Part shown: piece after piece, positions 63,304-64,000 of the stretch | How the letters are laid out: every line of letters starts with the position of its first letter | How positions within the stretch are numbered: the first letter of the stretch is position 1 | Assembly (NCBI RefSeq): GCF_030145815.1 | Contig: NZ_JAIXHL010000012.1 | Location: 1-64,000 of the forward strand | DNA: 64,000 bases | Reading direction: 5' to 3' | Source of the DNA: Sphingomonas sp. | GTDB lineage: Bacteria; Pseudomonadota; Alphaproteobacteria; Sphingomonadales; Sphingomonadaceae | Program-made: the position numbers and the translations under genes | Notes under the pieces: generated by a model | The model's database searches: none | What the model saw: only the letters and a program-made list of their open reading frames with translations | Told to the model about the DNA's origin: nothing

Positions 63304-63864
63304 ATGAGCAGCGACTCATCCCCCGACGGCAGCGATCGCTTGCCGATCGTTTCCGAGGTCGAGCTGGATTGCATCCGGCTCGCTGGCACCGGTGCGAGCT
63401 CAAAGGTCATCGCGCGGCAGCTCGGCCTCTCGCACAATACCGTGAACGTCTATGCATCGCGGGTAAGGCGAATTCTCGGTGCCGGCGATCGCTACGAAGC
63501 GGCCCTGCTGCTGAGACGCCATGACGCTGGAGAGGACCTTAAGAAGTTTAAACTTAATGCAGAGCTGCTTGAAGCGAACACGAGAAAGGTCAATCCCGAC
63601 AAGGCTTTCTCCGCTCCGCCGGAGATGGCGATCGGGAGCTTCCTTCGTGAAGATCGCGCAGAGTTCGACCTGACGATCCCTGCAGGAAATCCCGATCCAC
63701 TCACGCAATTCGGGAGCTGGGGTCGAGACAACGCACTGAGTTCCGGTCAAAGGCTGTGGTGGATTGCCAGGACAACCGTCCTTGTGATCCTGGCGACGTT
63801 CCTCGCATTCGCCGCAGTCCAGTCGCTGGATGCAACGCTAACGAAGCTCGGCTTCATCAACTGA
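63304..63864 (+). CDS. LuxR-type HTH protein with C-terminal membrane helix (186 aa)
   Basis: Residues ~15-70 are a GerE-type helix-turn-helix (VSEVELDCIRLAGTGASSKVIARQLGLSHNTVNVYASRVRRILG). The C-terminal ~25 residues before the end form one membrane helix (LWWIARTTVLVILATFLAFAAVQSL). There is no receiver or ligand domain. A membrane-tethered LuxR-type regulator with an inverted order (HTH first) is uncommon. It is divergent from the winged-helix gene. Confidence 0.82.
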   Translation: MSSDSSPDGSDRLPIVSEVELDCIRLAGTGASSKVIARQLGLSHNTVNVYASRVRRILGAGDRYEAALLLRRHDAGEDLKKFKLNAELLEANTRKVNPDKAFSAPPEMAIGSFLREDRAEFDLTIPAGNPDPLTQFGSWGRDNALSSGQRLWWIARTTVLVILATFLAFAAVQSLDATLTKLGFIN

Positions 63865-63922
63865 TTGGCTCAATCGCTGCAGCAACAGCTCTGCCGACGG
63901 CGTCGGCGGAAAGGGAGACGTT

Positions 63923-64000
63923 ATGCCGGAATTCAAGGAAAGCGAAATCAAGCTCGCAAGCGCCGCCGCGACCGAGGTCGCCGAGACATTTCTTCCTGCA
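63923..64000 (+). CDS. Partial coding sequence cut by the right edge
   Basis: ATG 63923 is preceded by GGGAG. The visible 26 residues (MPEFKESEIKLASAAATEVA then ETFLPA) are acidic and helical; not recognised. It may form a transcript with the LuxR-type gene 58 bases upstream. Confidence 0.55.
   Translation, partial: MPEFKESEIKLASAAATEVAETFLPA

Overview
This window comes from a high-GC alphaproteobacterium, most likely a sphingomonad (Sphingomonas/Novosphingobium/Sphingobium/Sphingopyxis group). The basis is codon use, TonB-rich gene content, the LuxI/LuxR/phytanoyl-CoA dioxygenase trio, an astexin-type lasso peptide cluster, and several small protein families I associate with sphingomonads. 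Most of it looks like a conjugative plasmid or integrative conjugative element (ICE): plasmid maintenance genes on the left, a near-complete F-type type IV secretion system (T4SS) in the middle, and cargo in between and after. No relaxase, coupling protein, integrase, tRNA or attachment site was found, so plasmid and ICE cannot be told apart.

Region 1 (1-5327, minus strand): a primase-like CHC2/Toprim protein, a ParB-family protein, a strong palindromic hairpin, and the front part of a giant strawberry-notch-type methyltransferase/helicase that runs off the left edge.

Region 2 (5484-8236, plus): luxR, a candidate lux box, luxI, a phytanoyl-CoA dioxygenase-like enzyme and a MarR-like winged-helix regulator, tightly packed. 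This is a quorum-sensing unit with its own oxygenase.

Region 3 (8467-18595): a complete lasso peptide locus. An ECF sigma factor, a FecR anti-sigma factor, a TonB receptor with an STN signalling domain and a lasso isopeptidase of the S9 family lie on the plus strand. Convergent to them on the minus strand are XRE and GntR regulators, a 39-residue precursor, the B protein (leader-binding PqqD-like domain fused to a leader peptidase) and the C cyclase. The predicted core starts GIPVGGEPD, with a Gly1-Asp9 ring and a 14-residue tail. The likely logic is that the peptide is made, matured and exported, recognised again by its TonB receptor, signalled through FecR/sigma, and finally linearised by the isopeptidase.

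Region 4 (18596-20402): a nucleotidyltransferase-fold protein behind a striking regular array of four alternating 14-bp motifs, and an unknown gene.

Region 5 (20709-47819): the F-type transfer operon: dsbC-like, traA, L, E, K, B, V, C, two small membrane proteins, traW, traU, a TraN-like function split over two reading frames, trbC, an S26 signal peptidase, then traF, a thioredoxin-like protein, traH and traG. The operon is interrupted at 35.6-41.0 kb by a WD40/TPR protein on the other strand, an IS3-type remnant, a small gene and an endonuclease/exonuclease/phosphatase lipoprotein.

Region 6 (47816-64000): accessory genes: a surface Ig-like lipoprotein and outer-membrane barrel, a histidine kinase/response regulator pair, a YtrA-type regulator with ABC transporter and TonB receptor (with a visible promoter-operator), a NYN-LOTUS protein, DUF1810 and DUF6771 proteins, a second winged-helix regulator related to the one in region 2, and a LuxR-type regulator with a C-terminal membrane segment. 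A coding sequence is cut by the right edge.
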